Assembly: GCF_014534685.1 (NCBI RefSeq)
Contig: NZ_JACVVX010000002.1
Location: 620,001-684,000, forward strand
Source of the DNA: Oryzicola mucosus
GTDB taxonomy: Bacteria > Pseudomonadota > Alphaproteobacteria > Rhizobiales > Rhizobiaceae
Length of the DNA: 64,000 nt
Direction of reading: 5' to 3'
The notes under the pieces are model-generated. The model worked only from the letters and a program-made list of their open reading frames with translations, was not told the DNA's origin and did no database searches. The translations under genes were made by a program, and so were the position numbers. Shown in pieces: positions 1-8,705 of this stretch (positions within the stretch are counted from its first letter, which is position 1; every line of letters starts with the position of its first letter).

Positions 1-100
1 GGGGAGAAGGGGAAGCGCTCACCGTCGTCGCTCTCCTCGCCCCAGCGGGGAGAGGGGGCCGAGCGAAGCGGAGGCCGGGTGAGGGGGCCCTTACCGGGCA
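1..100. repeat. GC-rich palindromic intergenic repeat
   Basis: Dense purine/pyrimidine-rich stretch containing CTCGCCCCAGCGGGGAGAG and a GAGCGAAGCGGAGGC / GGTGAGGGGGC tail. Closely related wording recurs at about 2440-2600 and 29617-31310. It is non-coding and belongs to the dispersed GC-rich palindromic repeats scattered between genes here. It probably continues to the left of the window. Confidence 0.6.
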
Positions 101-250
101 GCATGATTGGTTCTGCCATCCTGCTCTCTTTGGCACGCCGCGCGCCGCGTTGCAAAAGGTGATGACGGGCGGATTTTTCGCTATGGCCCCGCCACGTTCC
201 GGGAACAAATTTTCGCTCGCGGGGTTTCTATGCCGCACAGGGAGAAAACA

Positions 251-421
251 ATGGACAGCCTCCAGATCCAGGACGCGTTCGAACCATATTACGCTGGCAA
301 AAAAGACCAGGCGCGCCCAACGGCTCAAAAGCCGATATCGCCAGACCGGAACGACAGACGTCGTGTTCCAGACTCGCAAGACACATCCTCCGACGACGCT
401 GACCGGGCCGAAAAGCACTGA
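251..421 (+). CDS. possible small hypothetical protein (56 aa)
   Basis: Weak call. The ATG at 251 is preceded by a purine-rich GGGAGAA and, further up, by GGAAC (202-206) followed after 16 bases by GGTT (223-226), one base off an EcfG-type promoter. The predicted product is hydrophilic, rich in Asp, Arg and Lys (start MDSLQIQDAF), and matches nothing I recognise. If this ORF is not real, then 101-516 holds no gene that I can support. Confidence 0.25.
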   Translation: MDSLQIQDAFEPYYAGKKDQARPTAQKPISPDRNDRRRVPDSQDTSSDDADRAEKH

Positions 422-516
422 CAGGGGCCTGCCGGTTCGACGTCGTGCTCCCGCGCATCGAGAGCGCGAACGCGGTGCCGACGCCTATAGCCGCCTGACG
501 GTATAGATCTTTTAAC

Positions 517-825
517 TCAGCGCGGCCATTCCTCCGCAGGCCAGTCTTGTGCCGTGTGAATCACGCGAAGAATGACGATGCTTTCGCGGCCATCGATCGG
601 CCGCATCTCATAGGAAATTATATAGGGCAGGCGCGTAACGGACTTCTAATACGTGCCCGTCACGCGACCGGGTCGCCCGGTCGCAATGTCGCCAAGGGCC
701 TCGCCTGTGTCGCGGAGCCGATCCGCAACCCGTCGCGCGGCTGCCGGGTTGTCGCGGGCGATAAACGCGATCTGCTCCCGCATAGTGTCCAGCGCTTCCC
801 GCGCCCATGTGACAGGCCTCTTCAC
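517..825 (-). pseudogene. RelE/ParE-family toxin interrupted by an in-frame amber codon
   Basis: Reading from a GTG at 825 gives a ParE/RelE-like protein starting VKRPVTWAREALDTM. The frame meets TAG at codon 60 (648-646), just after ..VTGTY. It then continues in the same frame through KSVTRLPYIISYEMRP to a TGA at 517-519. Without the amber codon the product would be 101 residues, the usual family size, and the C-terminal half is the recognisable ParE fold (PYIISY.. then IHTAQDW). The start overlaps the antitoxin stop by four bases (GTGA), the normal coupled arrangement. In many relatives this position carries a charged residue, and GAG to TAG is one substitution, so I call it an inactivated toxin. 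An amber suppressor or a sequencing error are the alternatives. Confidence 0.75.
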
Positions 826-1091
826 ACCTTGCGGGCTCGCTTTGCTTCCGCCGCGTCGATCACGCCATAGAGTTCGGCTATCGCATCGTCATGCGGCACC
901 ACGCGGCCAGCCGCCGCGTCGGCTCTACCGCGCTCGATACCCTCTATGATTTCAAGCTCGCGCTCCACATAAGCTGCGATGGCCTCGCCGGCCAGGAACG
1001 ATTTGCTGCGCTGTGTACCTGTCGCGATCCGGTCAAGCTTCTGCTTTATCTCGGGACTGACTCGAATTGTCATTGTCGTGCTGGCTGCCAC
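822..1091 (-). CDS. CopG/ParD-like ribbon-helix-helix antitoxin
   Basis: The first third reads MTIRVSPEIKQKLDRIA, a ribbon-helix-helix DNA-binding segment. The rest is a charged helical tail that would wrap the toxin (..RGRADAAAGRVVPHDDAIAELYG). I place the start at the GTG at 1091 because a perfect AGGAGG lies six bases upstream; this gives 89 residues. Starts at 1130 (no ribosome site) and ATG 1073 are also possible. The gene is first in a two-gene operon with the ParE-like toxin, overlapping it by four bases. RHH antitoxins usually repress their own promoter and neutralise the toxin. Since the toxin carries a stop codon, this antitoxin may now act only as a regulator. Confidence 0.8.
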   Translation of the reverse strand: MAASTTMTIRVSPEIKQKLDRIATGTQRSKSFLAGEAIAAYVERELEIIEGIERGRADAAAGRVVPHDDAIAELYGVIDAAEAKRARKV

Positions 1092-1113
1092 GATCGTCCT
1101 CCTGTGTTGAAGT

Positions 1114-1121
1114 GTGTACAC
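1114..1121. promoter_or_regulatory. candidate antitoxin operator (GTGTACAC)
   Basis: The 8-base perfect palindrome GTGTACAC sits about 20 bases upstream of the chosen antitoxin start. Ribbon-helix-helix antitoxins commonly bind short palindromes of the TGTACA kind, so autoregulation is a reasonable inference. The motif is short and could be chance. Confidence 0.4.
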
Positions 1122-1201
1122 CTTTAGCACAGGCGCACTCGATCCGCCAGTTCTGCCAGTTTTGCGACCGTCAACCGCCCGCCCTGTAGGCGCTCATGGA
1201 G

Positions 1202-2359
1202 TTACCGTGCCAGATCGGCAACCACTGCGTCCAGCACGATCATGCCTTGCGGCGTGGCGCGCAATCGTGAATTGCCGATGGGCGCGACGAGCCCATCCTG
1301 TTGCAGCCGGCTGAGATAGCGCCCCGACAGCGTCTTGCCCGAGAGCATCTCGTAGCGGGCGAGGTCGATGCCCTCGGCCAGCCGCAATCCCATCAAAAGA
1401 AACTCGTCGGCCTCTTCGCTGCGCGACAGCACTTCGCCATCGACAATGCCGTGTCCTTGCGCCTCCACCAGTCCGGCCCAAGTCTCGGGATGCTTTTCGG
1501 CGATGGTGACGATGCGCGTGCCGTCTTCGAGGAAGCGGCCATGCGCGCCGGGGCCGACGCCGACATATTCACCGTAGCGCCAGTATGTCAGGTTGTGGCG
1601 GCTTTCGGCACCCGGTCGGGCGTGGTTCGAAATCTCATAAGCCGGCAGTCCACGCGCCGCCGTGATCTCCTGCGTGGCGGCATAGAGATCGGCGGCGTGG
1701 TCGCCATCGGGAATCTGGAATTTCCCGGCATGGTACAGCGCGTGAAAGCGCGTGCCTTCCTCGATGGTCAGTTGATAGAGCGACAGATGGTCGACGGCAT
1801 AGCCGATTGCCTGTTCAAGCTCCGCCGTCCACGCCTCGGGCGTCTGGCCGGGGCGGGCATAGATCAGGTCGAAGGACAGGCGCGGAAAAATCTCGCGCGC
1901 CAGCCCGATGGCATGCAACGCTTCCGACACGCTGTGCATGCGGCCCAGAAAGCGCAGATCCTTGTCGTTCAGCGCCTGCACGCCCAGCGATACGCGGTTG
2001 ACGCCGGCTGCGCGATAGCCGCGAAACCGCTCGGCCTCCACCGAGGTCGGATTGGCCTCCAGCGTGATCTCGGCATCGGCCGCTATCGTCCAGTTTTGGG
2101 CGATGGCGTCGAGCACGGCGCCCACCGTTTCGGGCCGCATCAGCGATGGCGTCCCGCCGCCGAGAAAGATGCTGGTGACTTCATGCGCCCCGGTGCGTCG
2201 CCGCATCGTCGCAAGTTCGGTCGCGAAGGCCGCTGCGAACCGCTCCTGATCCACCGGCTGGTGGCGGACATGGCTGTTGAAGTCGCAATAGGGGCACTTG
2301 GCCGCGCAGAACGGCCAATGCACATAGACGCCGAAACCGGGCGAGAGGTCCAGTGTCAT
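1202..2359 (-). CDS. hemW: radical SAM heme chaperone HemW (coproporphyrinogen III oxidase-like)
   Basis: A 385-residue protein. The N-terminus has the radical SAM cluster motif CAAKCPYC (CX3CX2C), followed by the GGGTPS glycine-rich SAM-binding segment. The C-terminal HemN-like domain follows (..SRSEEADEFLLMGLRLAEG..). The short N-terminus, starting MTLDLSPGFGVYVHWPFC, is typical of HemW rather than true HemN. HemW is a heme chaperone delivering heme to respiratory enzymes; older annotations call it oxygen-independent coproporphyrinogen III oxidase. It is last in the order rph - VOC - rdgB - hemW, common in alphaproteobacteria, but here separated from rdgB by 329 bases of repeat-bearing DNA. 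Confidence 0.92.
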   Translation of the reverse strand: MTLDLSPGFGVYVHWPFCAAKCPYCDFNSHVRHQPVDQERFAAAFATELATMRRRTGAHEVTSIFLGGGTPSLMRPETVGAVLDAIAQNWTIAADAEITLEANPTSVEAERFRGYRAAGVNRVSLGVQALNDKDLRFLGRMHSVSEALHAIGLAREIFPRLSFDLIYARPGQTPEAWTAELEQAIGYAVDHLSLYQLTIEEGTRFHALYHAGKFQIPDGDHAADLYAATQEITAARGLPAYEISNHARPGAESRHNLTYWRYGEYVGVGPGAHGRFLEDGTRIVTIAEKHPETWAGLVEAQGHGIVDGEVLSRSEEADEFLLMGLRLAEGIDLARYEMLSGKTLSGRYLSRLQQDGLVAPIGNSRLRATPQGMIVLDAVVADLAR

Positions 2360-2439
2360 TGGCCATTGCCTGGACGGTCAGTGCCGAAGAATATCCCGAC
2401 GCCTGACATCGGCTCCCAGGGGCTGGCGATGGTGGCCAA

Positions 2440-2600
2440 GCACCCCCTCACCGACCCTTCGGGCCACCTCTCCCCCTGCCCGGGGGAGAGGAACCGCTGC
2501 CTTTGAGGGCGCATCGTCTGCAGAACTTGGGTTCCTCGCCCCCACGGAGTGGGGGAGAGGTGGCGAGCGTAGCGAGCCGGTGAGGGGGACTGGCGCTGCC
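2440..2600. repeat. GC-rich palindromic repeats between rdgB and hemW
   Basis: The 2360-2688 gap has no gene. It holds two facing copies of a repeat (..CACCCCCTCACCGACCCTTCGGGCC and ..GCGAGCCGGTGAGGGGGAC) with CCTCTCCCCCTGCCCGGGGGAGAGG between them. This can fold into strong hairpins and resembles the copies at 1-100 and 29617 onward. It splits an otherwise conserved gene pair, so hemW may need its own promoter or depend on read-through. Confidence 0.6.
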
Positions 2601-2688
2601 ATTTCTTCATATGCGATGTCCCTGGCCCAAAAAATCAGGGGTTAGGGGTGGGGGTGAGCCGCGCTGGTCGCGAGACGGCATCATCCCT

Positions 2689-3336
2689 TTACGCAACCCC
2701 CAGCATGGCGCGGGCGAATTTCTGGAAGGCGCGGGCGCGGTGCGACAGCGCCTCTGCCTGGCCCGGCGTCCAGCCGTGCTTTTCCTGCGCGGTCATCTCG
2801 CCGAAGGTCTTGTCATATCCCCTCGGCAGAAACGCCGGATCGTAGCCGAAACCGTCCGTGCCGCGCGGCGGCCAGACCAGCGTGCCTTCCGCCTCGCCTC
2901 GGAAATATTCGGCATGGCCGTCCGGCCAGGCGACGCAGATGACGGCGACGAAGCGGCCGCTGCGTTGCGTGGCCTCGGTGGCGCCGCGCTCGAGAAGGGC
3001 CGTTTCGGTGCGCTGCATGGCCATGGCGAAGTCGCGCGTGCCGTCCGGCAATTCCGCCCAGTTGGCGGTGTAGACGCCGGGCGCGCCGTCAAGCGCGTCG
3101 ACGACGAGGCCGGAATCGTCCGACAGCGCCGGCAGGCCGGTGGCCTTGGCCGCTGCGAAAGCCTTGATGTAAGCGTTTTCCTCGAAGGTCGTGCCGGTCT
3201 CGTCGGGCTCGGGCAGACCATAGTCCTTGGCCGATTTCGCCTCGAAGCCGAACGGCGCCATCAGGTCGGCGAATTCCCTGAGCTTGCCTGCATTGTGGCT
3301 GGCGACGACGATCTTCCGCTCTTCCAGTATGCGCAT
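2689..3336 (-). CDS. rdgB: XTP/dITP diphosphatase (non-canonical purine NTP pyrophosphatase)
   Basis: A RdgB/HAM1-family protein of 215 residues that hydrolyses dITP, XTP and ITP to monophosphates, keeping deaminated purines out of DNA and RNA. The N-terminal substrate loop is clear ([15 protein letters not shown]), as are [19 protein letters not shown], the GTDGFGYDP motif and the C-terminal LSHRARA. I start at the ATG at 3336, which shares a base with the upstream VOC gene's TGA (TGATG). An ATG at 3348 would add MGAV and overlap further. Co-transcribed with rph and the VOC gene. Confidence 0.93.
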   Translation of the reverse strand: MRILEERKIVVASHNAGKLREFADLMAPFGFEAKSAKDYGLPEPDETGTTFEENAYIKAFAAAKATGLPALSDDSGLVVDALDGAPGVYTANWAELPDGTRDFAMAMQRTETALLERGATEATQRSGRFVAVICVAWPDGHAEYFRGEAEGTLVWPPRGTDGFGYDPAFLPRGYDKTFGEMTAQEKHGWTPGQAEALSHRARAFQKFARAMLGVA

Positions 3337-3746
3337 CACAGCCCCCATATCCTTGGTTCGGCGAACTCAAGCGAGTTGCCGGACGGGTCGCGGAAATAGA
3401 TCGACCGTCCGCCTGCCGGCCATTCGACCCCGCCTTCGATCTCGACGCCTTTTGCAGTCAGCCGTTCTTCCCAGGCCAGAAGTTCCGCGGCCGTGGCCGA
3501 GAAGCACAGATGCCCTTGCCCGGTCGCGCCATGCGGCGGCACCTGAAGCCTGGCGTCGGGGGCAGGCGGCACGCGGGTGGCTTCGGCGTTGAACAGCAGC
3601 AGCACGCCCTGGCCGCAGCGGAAGAAGACATGCCGGTCCGGCACCTTGGCGAGCTTTTCAAGCCCGAGAACGTGCTCGTAGAACTGCTCTGCTGCGTCGA
3701 GGTCATCGACATACAGCGCGGATTCGAGAATGGCCGACGGCTTCAT
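3336..3746 (-). CDS. VOC-family (glyoxalase/bleomycin resistance-like) protein
   Basis: A 136-residue single vicinal-oxygen-chelate domain. It opens with a beta-strand region [21 protein letters not shown] and closes with [17 protein letters not shown], the usual metal-binding end of the fold. The substrate cannot be read from the sequence; relatives include glyoxalases, dioxygenases and antibiotic-binding proteins. It sits between rph and rdgB, three bases after rph and overlapping rdgB by one base, so it is in the same operon. Confidence 0.85.
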   Translation of the reverse strand: MKPSAILESALYVDDLDAAEQFYEHVLGLEKLAKVPDRHVFFRCGQGVLLLFNAEATRVPPAPDARLQVPPHGATGQGHLCFSATAAELLAWEERLTAKGVEIEGGVEWPAGGRSIYFRDPSGNSLEFAEPRIWGL

Positions 3747-3748
3747 CC

Positions 3749-4465
3749 CTATGCCACGGCCATCTGCTGCAGGCTGACGAGACGGGTGATGCCCTTGCGG
3801 GCCAGGTCCATCAACGCTGCGAACTGCTCTTCGCTGAACGGCTCGCCCTCGGCGGTGCCCTGGATCTCGACGATCCCGCCCTTGCCGGTCATGACGAAAT
3901 TCGCGTCCGTGCCGGCCGACGAATCCTCGAGATAGTCGAGGTCGAGCACCGGCTGGCCGTCATGGATGCCGCAGGAAATGGCGGCGACATGATCCTTCAG
4001 CACCTTGTCGACCTTCACCATCTGCCGCGCTTCCATCCAGCGCAGGCAGTCGTGCAGCGCCACCCAGGCGCCGGTGATGGAGGCCGTGCGGGTGCCGCCA
4101 TCGGCCTGGATCACGTCGCAGTCGACCGTGATCTGCATCTCGCCCAGCGCCTGCATGTCGACCACCGCGCGCAAGGACCGGCCGATCAGACGCTGGATTT
4201 CCAGCGTGCGGCCACCCTGCTTGCCCGAAGAAGCCTCGCGCCGCATGCGGTCGCCGGTCGAGCGCGGCAGCATGCCATATTCGGCCGTCACCCAGCCCTT
4301 GCCGGTGTTGCGCATCCAGCCCGGCACCTTTTCCTCGAGGCTCGCCGTGCACAGCACATGCGTGTCGCCGAACTTGACGAGGCAGGAGCCTTCCGCATGC
4401 TTGGAAATGTTGCGCTCGAAGCTGACGGCGCGCATTTCGTCGAACTGGCGTTTGGAAGGGCGCAT
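3749..4465 (-). CDS. rph: ribonuclease PH
   Basis: A 238-residue phosphorolytic 3'-5' exoribonuclease that trims tRNA 3' ends. Family landmarks are MRPSKR at the start, the [20 protein letters not shown] strand-loop, [14 protein letters not shown], and the phosphate and RNA-binding [21 protein letters not shown] later RNase PH signature is [19 protein letters not shown]. Length is normal. It is divergent from hrcA across a 164-base spacer, an arrangement usual in alphaproteobacteria, and first of the rph - VOC - rdgB operon. Confidence 0.95.
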   Translation of the reverse strand: MRPSKRQFDEMRAVSFERNISKHAEGSCLVKFGDTHVLCTASLEEKVPGWMRNTGKGWVTAEYGMLPRSTGDRMRREASSGKQGGRTLEIQRLIGRSLRAVVDMQALGEMQITVDCDVIQADGGTRTASITGAWVALHDCLRWMEARQMVKVDKVLKDHVAAISCGIHDGQPVLDLDYLEDSSAGTDANFVMTGKGGIVEIQGTAEGEPFSEEQFAALMDLARKGITRLVSLQQMAVA

Positions 4466-4575
4466 TTTTTAGTCTTTCTGTTCAAAATCGGAGTCTGGCG
4501 GGGCTTGTAGCCGCATGAGACCACCAGCGCAAAGGAAAAGGCGCCACCTTAGCTGTGCTGGCTGCCTGGCGGCTG

Positions 4576-4603
4576 TTGTGTTCGACGCCACGGAGCCTAT
4601 ATC
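4576..4603 (+). promoter_or_regulatory. candidate sigma-70-like promoter for hrcA
   Basis: TTGTGT and TATATC are separated by 16 bases, 27 bases before the hrcA start. No CIRCE inverted repeat (TTAGCACTC-N9-GAGTGCTAA) is visible in this spacer, so autoregulation by HrcA is not evident here. Confidence 0.3.
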
Positions 4604-4629
4604 CTTCTGCCCGGAGGTTGTTCGACCAG

Positions 4630-5712
4630 ATGACCAAGGCGATGATCGATACCACACTGCAGTCGCTCGACACGCGTTCCCGCGACATCTTCCGTTATAT
4701 CGTCGATTCCTACCTGCGCGACGGCGAGCCGGTCGGCTCGCGCAACTTGTCGCGTATGCTGTCGGCGTCGCTCTCACCCGCCACCATACGCAATGTGATG
4801 AGCGATCTGGAGCAACTCGGTCTGATCTATGCGCCGCACATCTCCGCGGGCCGGCTGCCGACGCAAAAGGGGCTGCGCTTCTTCGTCGACGCCTTTATGG
4901 AAATCGGCGACCTGTCCGACGAGGAACGCCGCGCCATCGATGCCCAGGTCAAGGCCTCGGGCAGCGGCGCGTCGCTGGAGCACATGCTGACCGAGGCGAG
5001 CCAGATGCTGTCGGGCCTGTCGCGCGGGGCAGGGCTGGTGCTGGCGGCCAAGAACGAGACCTCGCTGAAACATGTCGAGTTCATCCAGCTCGAACCCACC
5101 CGCGCGCTTGCCGTGATGGTCTCGCAGAACGGCGATGTCGAGAACCGGGTGTTCGAACTGCCGCCGGGCGTCACCGTTTCGCAACTGCATCAGGCCTCGA
5201 ACTTCCTCAACGCCCATATTCAGGGACGGACGCTCGCCGAGGCGAAGATCGAGATCAACCGCATCAAGGACGAGACGCGCGCGGCCCTCGATGCGCTGTC
5301 GCAGGACCTGATCGAGCGCGGCTTGGCTGTCTGGGCCGGGGCTGAGAGCGGTGTGCCGGGGCGCACTCCCGGACGCATCATCGTGCGCGGCCGGTCCAAC
5401 CTGCTCGAAAACGTCACCGCCCAGGCCGATATCGACCTGCTCCGTCATCTCTTCGACGACCTCGAAACCCAGGACGGCATGATCCAGCTTCTAGACCTGG
5501 CTGAGCAAGGATCGGGCGTGCGCATCTTCATCGGCTCGGAAAACAAGCTGTTTTCGCTGTCGGGCTCGTCTTTGGTGGTCGCGCCCTACCGCGACAAGGA
5601 CCAGCGGGTCGTCGGCGCGCTCGGCGTCATCGGCCCGACGCGGCTCAACTATGCCCGCATCGTCCCGATGGTCGACTACACCGCGCAGGTCATCTCGCGT
5701 ATGCTGCGCTGA
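4630..5712 (+). CDS. hrcA: heat-inducible transcription repressor HrcA
   Basis: A 360-residue HrcA from the ATG at 4630; GGAGG lies about 12 bases upstream. The in-frame ATG at 4555 would add an implausible leader. The N-terminal winged helix is clear: SRDIFRYIVDSYLRDGEPVGSR then SPATIRNVMSDLEQLG and SAGRLPTQKGLRFFVD. The C-terminal sensor/dimerisation region includes RIFIGSENK and VGALGVIGPTRLNYARIVPMVDYTAQ. HrcA normally represses groESL and dnaK operons at CIRCE sites with GroEL as cofactor. The usual neighbour grpE is absent; a 73-residue protein follows. Confidence 0.95.
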   Translation: MTKAMIDTTLQSLDTRSRDIFRYIVDSYLRDGEPVGSRNLSRMLSASLSPATIRNVMSDLEQLGLIYAPHISAGRLPTQKGLRFFVDAFMEIGDLSDEERRAIDAQVKASGSGASLEHMLTEASQMLSGLSRGAGLVLAAKNETSLKHVEFIQLEPTRALAVMVSQNGDVENRVFELPPGVTVSQLHQASNFLNAHIQGRTLAEAKIEINRIKDETRAALDALSQDLIERGLAVWAGAESGVPGRTPGRIIVRGRSNLLENVTAQADIDLLRHLFDDLETQDGMIQLLDLAEQGSGVRIFIGSENKLFSLSGSSLVVAPYRDKDQRVVGALGVIGPTRLNYARIVPMVDYTAQVISRMLR

Positions 5713-5747
5713 CCGCCGCCTCGGCGGAGACCTGAAAGGATTGTCCC

Positions 5748-5969
5748 ATGGCGTTTGAAGACATCAAGGCCGAACTGGCGCTGCTGATGCAGGAGATGGT
5801 CAACCAGCCGGAGGATATCCGCGAACTCGAAGAGCAGGTGCGCGCCAAGCTGATCGAGCTGCGTGCCCAGGGGCTGCCGCTCCCCGCCGATCTGGTCGAA
5901 CTGGAACGGCGTCTCGACGCCGATCTGGACGCCGAGGTCGAGGATGATGCGCCGGCGGCTGAAATCTGA
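5748..5969 (+). CDS. small acidic helical protein, conserved downstream of hrcA
   Basis: A 73-residue protein with no recognised domain. It is strongly predicted helical and acidic, with many Glu/Asp and Leu in heptad-like order (MAFEDIKAELALLMQEMVNQ.. then ..LRAQGLPLPADLVELERRL). The ribosome site is good (GAAAGGA eight bases before the ATG), and it follows hrcA by 35 bases in the same direction. I recall similar proteins at this position in other Rhizobiales, but no function. A role in the heat-shock response would be guesswork. Confidence 0.7.
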   Translation: MAFEDIKAELALLMQEMVNQPEDIRELEEQVRAKLIELRAQGLPLPADLVELERRLDADLDAEVEDDAPAAEI

Positions 5970-5984
5970 TCGTTCGCTTTCGGG

Positions 5985-6045
5985 GCTGCTGATCTCCCCA
6001 ATGCGGGGGAGATGTCCGGCAGGACAGAGGGGGGTCAACCTAGGA
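5985..6045. repeat. short hairpin repeat (GGAGATGTCCGGCAGGACAGAGGGG family)
   Basis: TCTCCCC-AATGC-GGGGGAGA forms a hairpin and is followed by TGTCCGGCAGGACAGAGGGGGG. The same block recurs at about 29740-29783. It lies between two convergent genes and could also act as a terminator for both. Confidence 0.6.
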
Positions 6046-6084
6046 AACCGTCCCTAGCGTCGTGTTCCTAACTGACCCTTTGCC

Positions 6085-7341
6085 TCACCCGAACTTCCGC
6101 TGTGCGTCCAGCGCGAGCCCGAGCCCGACCGAGCCGAACATATCGCCTTCCACCACCTGAGCACCGGGAACCAGCGCCAGGATGCTCTGCCGCGCGAGCG
6201 GGATGGCGGTCGAACCGCCGGTCAAAAACACTGCCGTGATGTCCGACGCCGCAATGCCGGCGTCGCGGATCGTCTGTTCGACCGTAGCCGTCACCCGGCC
6301 GACATCTCCGCGGATCGTCTCTTCCAGTCCAAGCCGTGTCAGCGGTGCGCTGAAGGTCGCGCCATGGATGCCGACATCGATGCTCGTCCGCTCATGGTCG
6401 GTCAGGGCAATTTTCGCGCGCTCGACGATGGTCGCCAGGGCATGGCCGTAGCGGCGCTCGACAATCGCCATCATGCGGTCCACCAGATCGGGGCGGGCGG
6501 CCTCGTAGCGGATCTGCTTCAGGTCGTTCATCGCCTTGGCGGTGTAGAGCAGGTTGATCCGCTGCCAGGTGGCGAGATCGATGAAATAGCCCGCCGGCAG
6601 GTTGCGCTTGCCGTCCTTGGTCGGCGTCAGATAGCCGAGTTCGGGCATGACGTGGGCAATGCTCAAAAGCCGGTCGAAATCCGTGCCGCCGATATGGATG
6701 CCGCGATTGGCGAGGATGTCGTCCTTCCGGTCGGTGGAGCGGGCGCGCTCGGGCGAGACGCGCACCACCGAAAAGTCCGAGGTGCCGCCGCCCATGTCGA
6801 CGATCAGCGCCAGTTCCTCGCGGGCCACGCCCTGCTCGTAGTCGAGCGCGGCCGCGATCGGCTCGAACTGGAAGGCGATGTTCTTGAAGCCTTGCGCGCG
6901 GGCGGCTTTCTCGAGCTCGTTCTGCGCATCGGCGTCGGCCTTGTCATCCTCGTCCACGAAACGCACCGGACGGCCCAGCACCACGGTGTCGACCGCGTCG
7001 CCGACATCGGCCTCGAGCTTGGCCTTCAGATTGGCCACGAACATGCCGATAATGTCGGTGAAGGCGATGTATTTCGCCTTGATGCGCGTTTTCTCATGCA
7101 CCAGCGAGCTGCCCAGAACGCTTTTCAGCGCGCGCATCAGCCGTCCTTCGGCGCCGTCTGTGTATTCCGAGATAGCCTTGCGGCCGAGATAGGTCTGGTT
7201 GTCTTCGAAGTTGAAGAAAACGGCGCTCGGCAGCGTCACCTGCTCGCCTTCCAGCGCCACGAGGCGGGCGCGGTTGCCGGTCATCACGCCCACGGTCGAG
7301 TTGGAAGTGCCAAAGTCTATGCCGCCGAAAACCGGTCGCAT
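6085..7341 (-). CDS. yegD: Hsp70-family ATPase, YegD-like
   Basis: A 418-residue protein holding only the Hsp70/actin-like ATPase domain, with no substrate-binding domain. The start MRPVFGGIDFGTSNSTVGV carries the phosphate-1 loop. ALIVDMGGGTSDFSVVRV is the phosphate-2 loop and AVFLTGGSTAIP the adenosine loop. This matches the YegD group of putative chaperones. I use the ATG at 7341; a start at 7413 would add about 24 unlikely residues. No J-domain or GrpE gene is adjacent, so its partner is unknown. It is divergent from a diguanylate cyclase gene across about 200 bases. Confidence 0.88.
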   Translation of the reverse strand: MRPVFGGIDFGTSNSTVGVMTGNRARLVALEGEQVTLPSAVFFNFEDNQTYLGRKAISEYTDGAEGRLMRALKSVLGSSLVHEKTRIKAKYIAFTDIIGMFVANLKAKLEADVGDAVDTVVLGRPVRFVDEDDKADADAQNELEKAARAQGFKNIAFQFEPIAAALDYEQGVAREELALIVDMGGGTSDFSVVRVSPERARSTDRKDDILANRGIHIGGTDFDRLLSIAHVMPELGYLTPTKDGKRNLPAGYFIDLATWQRINLLYTAKAMNDLKQIRYEAARPDLVDRMMAIVERRYGHALATIVERAKIALTDHERTSIDVGIHGATFSAPLTRLGLEETIRGDVGRVTATVEQTIRDAGIAASDITAVFLTGGSTAIPLARQSILALVPGAQVVEGDMFGSVGLGLALDAQRKFG

Positions 7342-7543
7342 CGTGTCGTCCTCTGTGTCGTGCCCGAGACGGAAGGGGCGGCCCTGCCGCGGCGGGACGC
7401 TGCGATTACACAAGCCGGCGCTCGATGTCGATGCCGGGAGACGGTTTTTTGTCTACAAACTCAACTTGGTTCACAATTCCCCTTTATAGTTCGCTAAACC
7501 ATGCTGGGGCCGTCGGGGAGGAAACCAAAGTGGAGTGGCGTGA

Positions 7544-8611
7544 ATGATGGATGCGATCGAGTTCTCCCGGGCGCAACTGAGGCCGGTAAACGAAGCAGAT
7601 CGACAGCTTGTGGTGAGAAGTCTTCTCCCGTCCCAGATGCCGGACATGCCGGAACTTAAGGCCCTGTCATTCCTTGTTCGCGAAATCTTCGATATCGCCA
7701 CCTGTTCTGTCTCCATCATCGATGAAGACTGGCAGCGCATTGCCGCAAGTTCGGGGCTTCCGACGTCCGACTGCGCCCGCGACGAGTCGATCTGCACCCG
7801 TGTCGTCTACAAGAACGCGCCGTTCATCGTGGAAGACCTTCGCAAGCACCCCGAGCTTTCCAAGATGCCTTACGTCACCGGCGAGCCGGGCTACCGCTTT
7901 TATGCCGGCGCGCCGCTGCAGCTCGACCCGGGCATCAGCATCGGCGCGCTCTGCGTCATCGACACCAAGCCGCGGCGGCTGGAGAAAAGCCAGCTCGAGC
8001 AGCTCCGGCATTTTGCCACCGTCGCCACAGGCTTGATCAAGCTGCATCGCGCCAACGTCATGCTGCAATATGACGAGGCGGCGTTGAAGCTGGCGGCCAT
8101 GACCGATCCGCTCACCGGCCTCTACAATCGCGGTGCGTTGCGCGATCTCATCGACCGGGCGTTGGACACGGCAATTTCCAGCGGCGGTACGCTCGGCGCG
8201 ATCTATATCGACATGGACAAGTTCAAGTCGGTCAACGACACCCACGGTCATATCGTCGGCGACATGATGCTGAAGGAAGCGTCCGACCGCATCCGGTCCG
8301 TGCTGAGGGCCAGCGACTATCCATTGCGCATGGGCGGCGACGAATTCGCCGTTCTCTTCAATGCGCCGATGACGCGAGAAGCGCTGGAGTCGGTCGCGGT
8401 CCGGCTGCTCGATGTGTTCCGCAAGCCGTTCGAGCTCAATGGGCTCCAGTTGCAGACGCATGCCAGCATCGGCATCGCGCTCGCCCCGCAGGATGGCAAT
8501 ACGTGGGAAGAGCTCGAGCGAAACGTCGACAAGGCGCTTTATGCAGCCAAGGCGGCGGGACGCGACCGCTTCGTGTTCTTCGACACGCTCGGTCCCAACA
8601 AAATACACTGA
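7544..8611 (+). CDS. GAF-domain diguanylate cyclase
   Basis: A 355-residue cytosolic protein. Roughly residues 30-170 form a GAF sensor domain (..TCSVSIIDEDWQRIAASSGL.., ..YAGAPLQLDPGISIGALCVID). Residues about 185-350 form a GGDEF domain with DPLTGLYNRGALRDL, the intact active site MGGDEF, and an RASD inhibitory site five residues before it. It should therefore make cyclic di-GMP and be product-inhibited. There is no EAL domain and no membrane segment. The GAF ligand is not predictable. Two tandem ATG codons are possible starts. Confidence 0.9.
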   Translation: MMDAIEFSRAQLRPVNEADRQLVVRSLLPSQMPDMPELKALSFLVREIFDIATCSVSIIDEDWQRIAASSGLPTSDCARDESICTRVVYKNAPFIVEDLRKHPELSKMPYVTGEPGYRFYAGAPLQLDPGISIGALCVIDTKPRRLEKSQLEQLRHFATVATGLIKLHRANVMLQYDEAALKLAAMTDPLTGLYNRGALRDLIDRALDTAISSGGTLGAIYIDMDKFKSVNDTHGHIVGDMMLKEASDRIRSVLRASDYPLRMGGDEFAVLFNAPMTREALESVAVRLLDVFRKPFELNGLQLQTHASIGIALAPQDGNTWEELERNVDKALYAAKAAGRDRFVFFDTLGPNKIH

Positions 8612-8705
8612 ACGGCTGCGCCAACGGGCGGGGATGGCTGCGTCATTTCCATGAGCTTCGGTTCATGCGAAAGGTCGCAGCATCATCGACGTCTGGATAT
8701 CTGTC

